64,000 nt of DNA from Chitinophaga barathri (GTDB lineage Bacteria > Bacteroidota > Bacteroidia > Chitinophagales > Chitinophagaceae). Below, piece after piece: positions 62,385 to 64,000 of the stretch (positions are counted from its first letter, which is position 1; every line of letters starts with the position of its first letter). The DNA lies in NCBI RefSeq assembly GCF_003807585.1, contig NZ_RMBX01000011.1:124001-188000 (forward strand), in the 5' to 3' direction. A program made the translations under genes and the position numbers. The notes beneath the pieces were generated by a model. The model made no database searches. It was not told where the DNA came from and saw only the letters and a list, made by a program, of their open reading frames with translations.

Positions 62385-63143
62385 TTACGCCGCACCTGAT
62401 ACTTTTACCAGCGCCGTAGGATTATGGGCGCCATTGAGCAGGTTAAACATCTCACCGTTCACCTCTTGGAAGAACTCCAGCCCCAAAGCTAGGAACAGCG
62501 GCTTTGTGCTGTTCGGGGGTAGGTCGATCACCATGTTAAGCGGAGCGGTCAGTGTCCTATCAAGCGGTAGCTCTGGAGAACTTACAATCCCATCCACAAA
62601 TGCTTCTTCCTCGAAATTCACCTCCGCAGCCGCCACGTTAATCCGGTAATGGGTGGTGCCGCGTGGCGCCAGGACTTTCCTTTTTGGAATATATGCTGGT
62701 ATGTCAACAGAAGCGGCGCCGGTTACCCGGTCGATATTGGCCGTGAATGGGGCAAAAAACTTGGTTTTCAGCCTGCCACGGATATTGAACTCAAAACCCT
62801 TCAGCAGTTCCGCTTCGCCGTCTATGACGTTTCGGAGCCCGCGGGAGTTGGTGGCGTCCGCACGGATCACCTTTACAAATCTCCCTGTCAGCCTGCCGTA
62901 CATATAGCTGTCACTGGTTTCGGCCATCAGGTCCCGGAAGGTGGCGCACAGCAGGCGGGAAGCCATGCCGGCCCGGCCAAACTCGGAACCATTCTCACGG
63001 GTGCGCTGGAAGGCGGGATCTGTGGCGATACGCTTAGCGTCTACACCGCCTTTCTGGCGAGCAAGATCTCCGGCTACGGTTGAGTAAAACGTTACATTGC
63101 CGATCGTGCCCTTCAGCTTGATGAGCCCTATTTGTTTTGCCAT
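62385..63143 (-). CDS. Conserved uncharacterised protein, 252 residues
   Basis: The start at 63143 (MAKQIGLIKLKGTIGNVTFY) is chosen because the N-terminal block is that of a family I recognise as frequent and uncharacterised in Bacteroidota; a longer frame adds 23 residues without support. Other conserved blocks are RIATDPAFQRTRENGSEFG and FEFNIRGRLKTKFFAPF. The second half is beta-rich with no signal peptide. It is paired with a small membrane protein downstream. No function can be assigned. Confidence 0.72.
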   Translation of the reverse strand: MAKQIGLIKLKGTIGNVTFYSTVAGDLARQKGGVDAKRIATDPAFQRTRENGSEFGRAGMASRLLCATFRDLMAETSDSYMYGRLTGRFVKVIRADATNSRGLRNVIDGEAELLKGFEFNIRGRLKTKFFAPFTANIDRVTGAASVDIPAYIPKRKVLAPRGTTHYRINVAAAEVNFEEEAFVDGIVSSPELPLDRTLTAPLNMVIDLPPNSTKPLFLALGLEFFQEVNGEMFNLLNGAHNPTALVKVSGAA

Positions 63144-63282
63144 TGATATGATTTTAGTTAAGAATGGGGCAATTTGCATAGCCATGCCCGTTAGGCTGTT
63201 ACATCTGTGCACGATGCCGTAAATTGCTTTACAACACCAAACTACACTGGCATTTTATCACAGAAAAATTCTCATTCCGGAC

Positions 63283-63498
63283 ATGCCGATTATGCAGAAA
63301 ATAATACCAAACCGCATGGTGATTTTTGCCCGTGACGTGCAGAATATCACGGGCCGCAGCGAGAGAGCCTCCCGGCTGCTGCTACAACGTATCCGTCAAG
63401 CCTTGGATAAAAAGGCAGGGCAGTTTATTTCTATTGCTGAGTTTTGCCGGTATACTGGCCTGAGTGAAGAAGAGGTGCGCAGCTATTTGAATCGGTAA
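63283..63498 (+). CDS. Small helix-turn-helix-like protein, 71 residues
   Basis: Short soluble protein with two helical blocks, NITGRSERASRLLLQRIRQ and ISIAEFCRYTGLSEEEVRS. The second reads like a helix-turn-helix (AEFCRYTGLSEEEV). Divergent from the 252-residue gene. Similar small proteins accompany that gene in Bacteroidota as far as I recall; a regulatory role is a guess. Confidence 0.65.
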   Translation: MPIMQKIIPNRMVIFARDVQNITGRSERASRLLLQRIRQALDKKAGQFISIAEFCRYTGLSEEEVRSYLNR

Positions 63499-63581
63499 AA
63501 AGCCGTATCAATTTGGGGTTTGCGAGGAATTAAAGGCGCTCTGATTATATTTTGAGGTGCCTTGCTTTCACTTTAATTTAT

Positions 63582-63998
63582 TTATCGGGTAATTCGATCA
63601 TAATATATTCTTGTACCGTTATAGCTTATTTTACGATAAACCCGGCCTCTTATGCCAATCATCCTCCCTGTAGGCACTTGGGTAGAACGCCCTTCAGTAT
63701 AGTCTTTCTCAGCTTTCGTTTGAACGACTTTTACACCCAGGCGGCTAAGGGCTTTCTTTGCCAGATCCGGCAGCGATTCTACTGGTAGGATTTTACCTGT
63801 CAGTGAAGAAACCTTGGTTTTAGCATACAGCCCGTAACCGATCCGGATCAGCTTACCCTTCCGTATCAACGCCAAAAGGGCACGGCCAACCTGATCATAG
63901 CCGCCCAGGTCCTCAAAGTCCTCCCTAAGCAGAACCGGAGATTTCATGCGGGCCATCCTCGTAGCAATCCTGCCTTCTATCGTTCCGTTGTGTTTCAT
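63582..63998 (-). CDS. DUF6088/AbiEi-antitoxin-like protein
   Basis: Protein of 138 residues starting two bases from the window edge, so a longer N-terminus cannot be excluded. The winged-helix region is LREDFEDLGGYDQVGRALL with LIRKGKLIRIGYGLYAKTK, as in type IV antitoxin AbiEi N-terminal domains; the second half (ALSRLGVKVVQTKAEKDY, TGRMIGIRGRVYRKI) fits DUF6088. The matching toxin would be AbiEii-like and is not in view; it may lie outside the window. Confidence 0.75.
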   Translation of the reverse strand: MKHNGTIEGRIATRMARMKSPVLLREDFEDLGGYDQVGRALLALIRKGKLIRIGYGLYAKTKVSSLTGKILPVESLPDLAKKALSRLGVKVVQTKAEKDYTEGRSTQVPTGRMIGIRGRVYRKISYNGTRIYYDRITR

Positions 63999-64000
63999 TT

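Overview
The window reads as a chromosome of a Bacteroidota bacterium, most likely a Chitinophagaceae member (Chitinophaga-like). The evidence is TonB-dependent transporters with N-terminal carboxypeptidase-regulatory-like domains, many lipoproteins, FAS1 proteins, a GSCFA protein, Bacteroidota-type -7 boxes (TAnnTTTG) close to start codons, and Bacteroidota-type tyrosine recombinases. The backbone is moderately GC-rich, while several genes between 45.3 and 59.7 kb are visibly AT-rich. No rRNA, CRISPR array or complete insertion sequence was seen; there is one tRNA.

1-14.1 kb: one long co-oriented run. It starts with a TonB-dependent transporter cut by the window edge, then two lipoproteins with DUF4397-like repeats, four different FAS1 lipoproteins in tandem, and a second, Oar-like TonB transporter, closed by a hairpin at 14129. 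No SusD is present, so it looks like a dedicated surface-lipoprotein/transport system rather than a standard polysaccharide locus.

14.3-21.1 kb: a TetR regulator and a drug-efflux operon (TolC-like, HlyD-like lipoprotein, two ABC ATPases, two ABC-2 permeases). The layout matches the E. coli cecR-ybhGFSR system with YbhF split in two. The same 16-bp palindrome lies before tetR and before the operon. 21.1-26 kb: a MocR regulator, a DinB-AlkA-Ogt alkylation-repair operon and a PLP decarboxylase; a matching pair of direct repeats lies before both target units.

26-43.5 kb: ordinary chromosomal genes. They include GNATs, a DMT exporter, a GNAT-DinB fusion, NUDIX, RlmB, YhcG-type nuclease, HMG-CoA lyase, GSCFA, a TlpA-like lipoprotein, an MHS transporter, a patatin/Omp85 protein, a MiaE-like hydroxylase, a BioF-like enzyme and penicillin acylase.

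43.5-64 kb: an integrated mobile region at tRNA-Lys(UUU). The integrase gene is split: its first 52 or so codons lie on the minus strand left of the tRNA and the rest on the plus strand right of it, as expected after a roughly 670-bp inversion. A second, decayed integrase 3' end lies at 49.4-49.7 kb. Mobile-element genes (RteC-like, excisionase-like, Rep-like, DnaC-like) alternate with anti-phage-type cargo. That cargo is a Macro/EVE-like/KAP NTPase gene interrupted by an in-frame TAG, a Septu-like PtuA/PtuB pair with an unusual N-terminal extension on PtuA, and an Avs-like nuclease-STAND NTPase gene broken by one TAG and one frameshift. A GC-rich, hairpin-rich noncoding stretch follows, then toxin-antitoxin-like genes (PIN plus a 55-residue partner, SymE, a DUF6088/AbiEi-like protein), an XRE regulator and small uncharacterised proteins. 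Of the defence genes, only the Septu-like pair is clearly intact.
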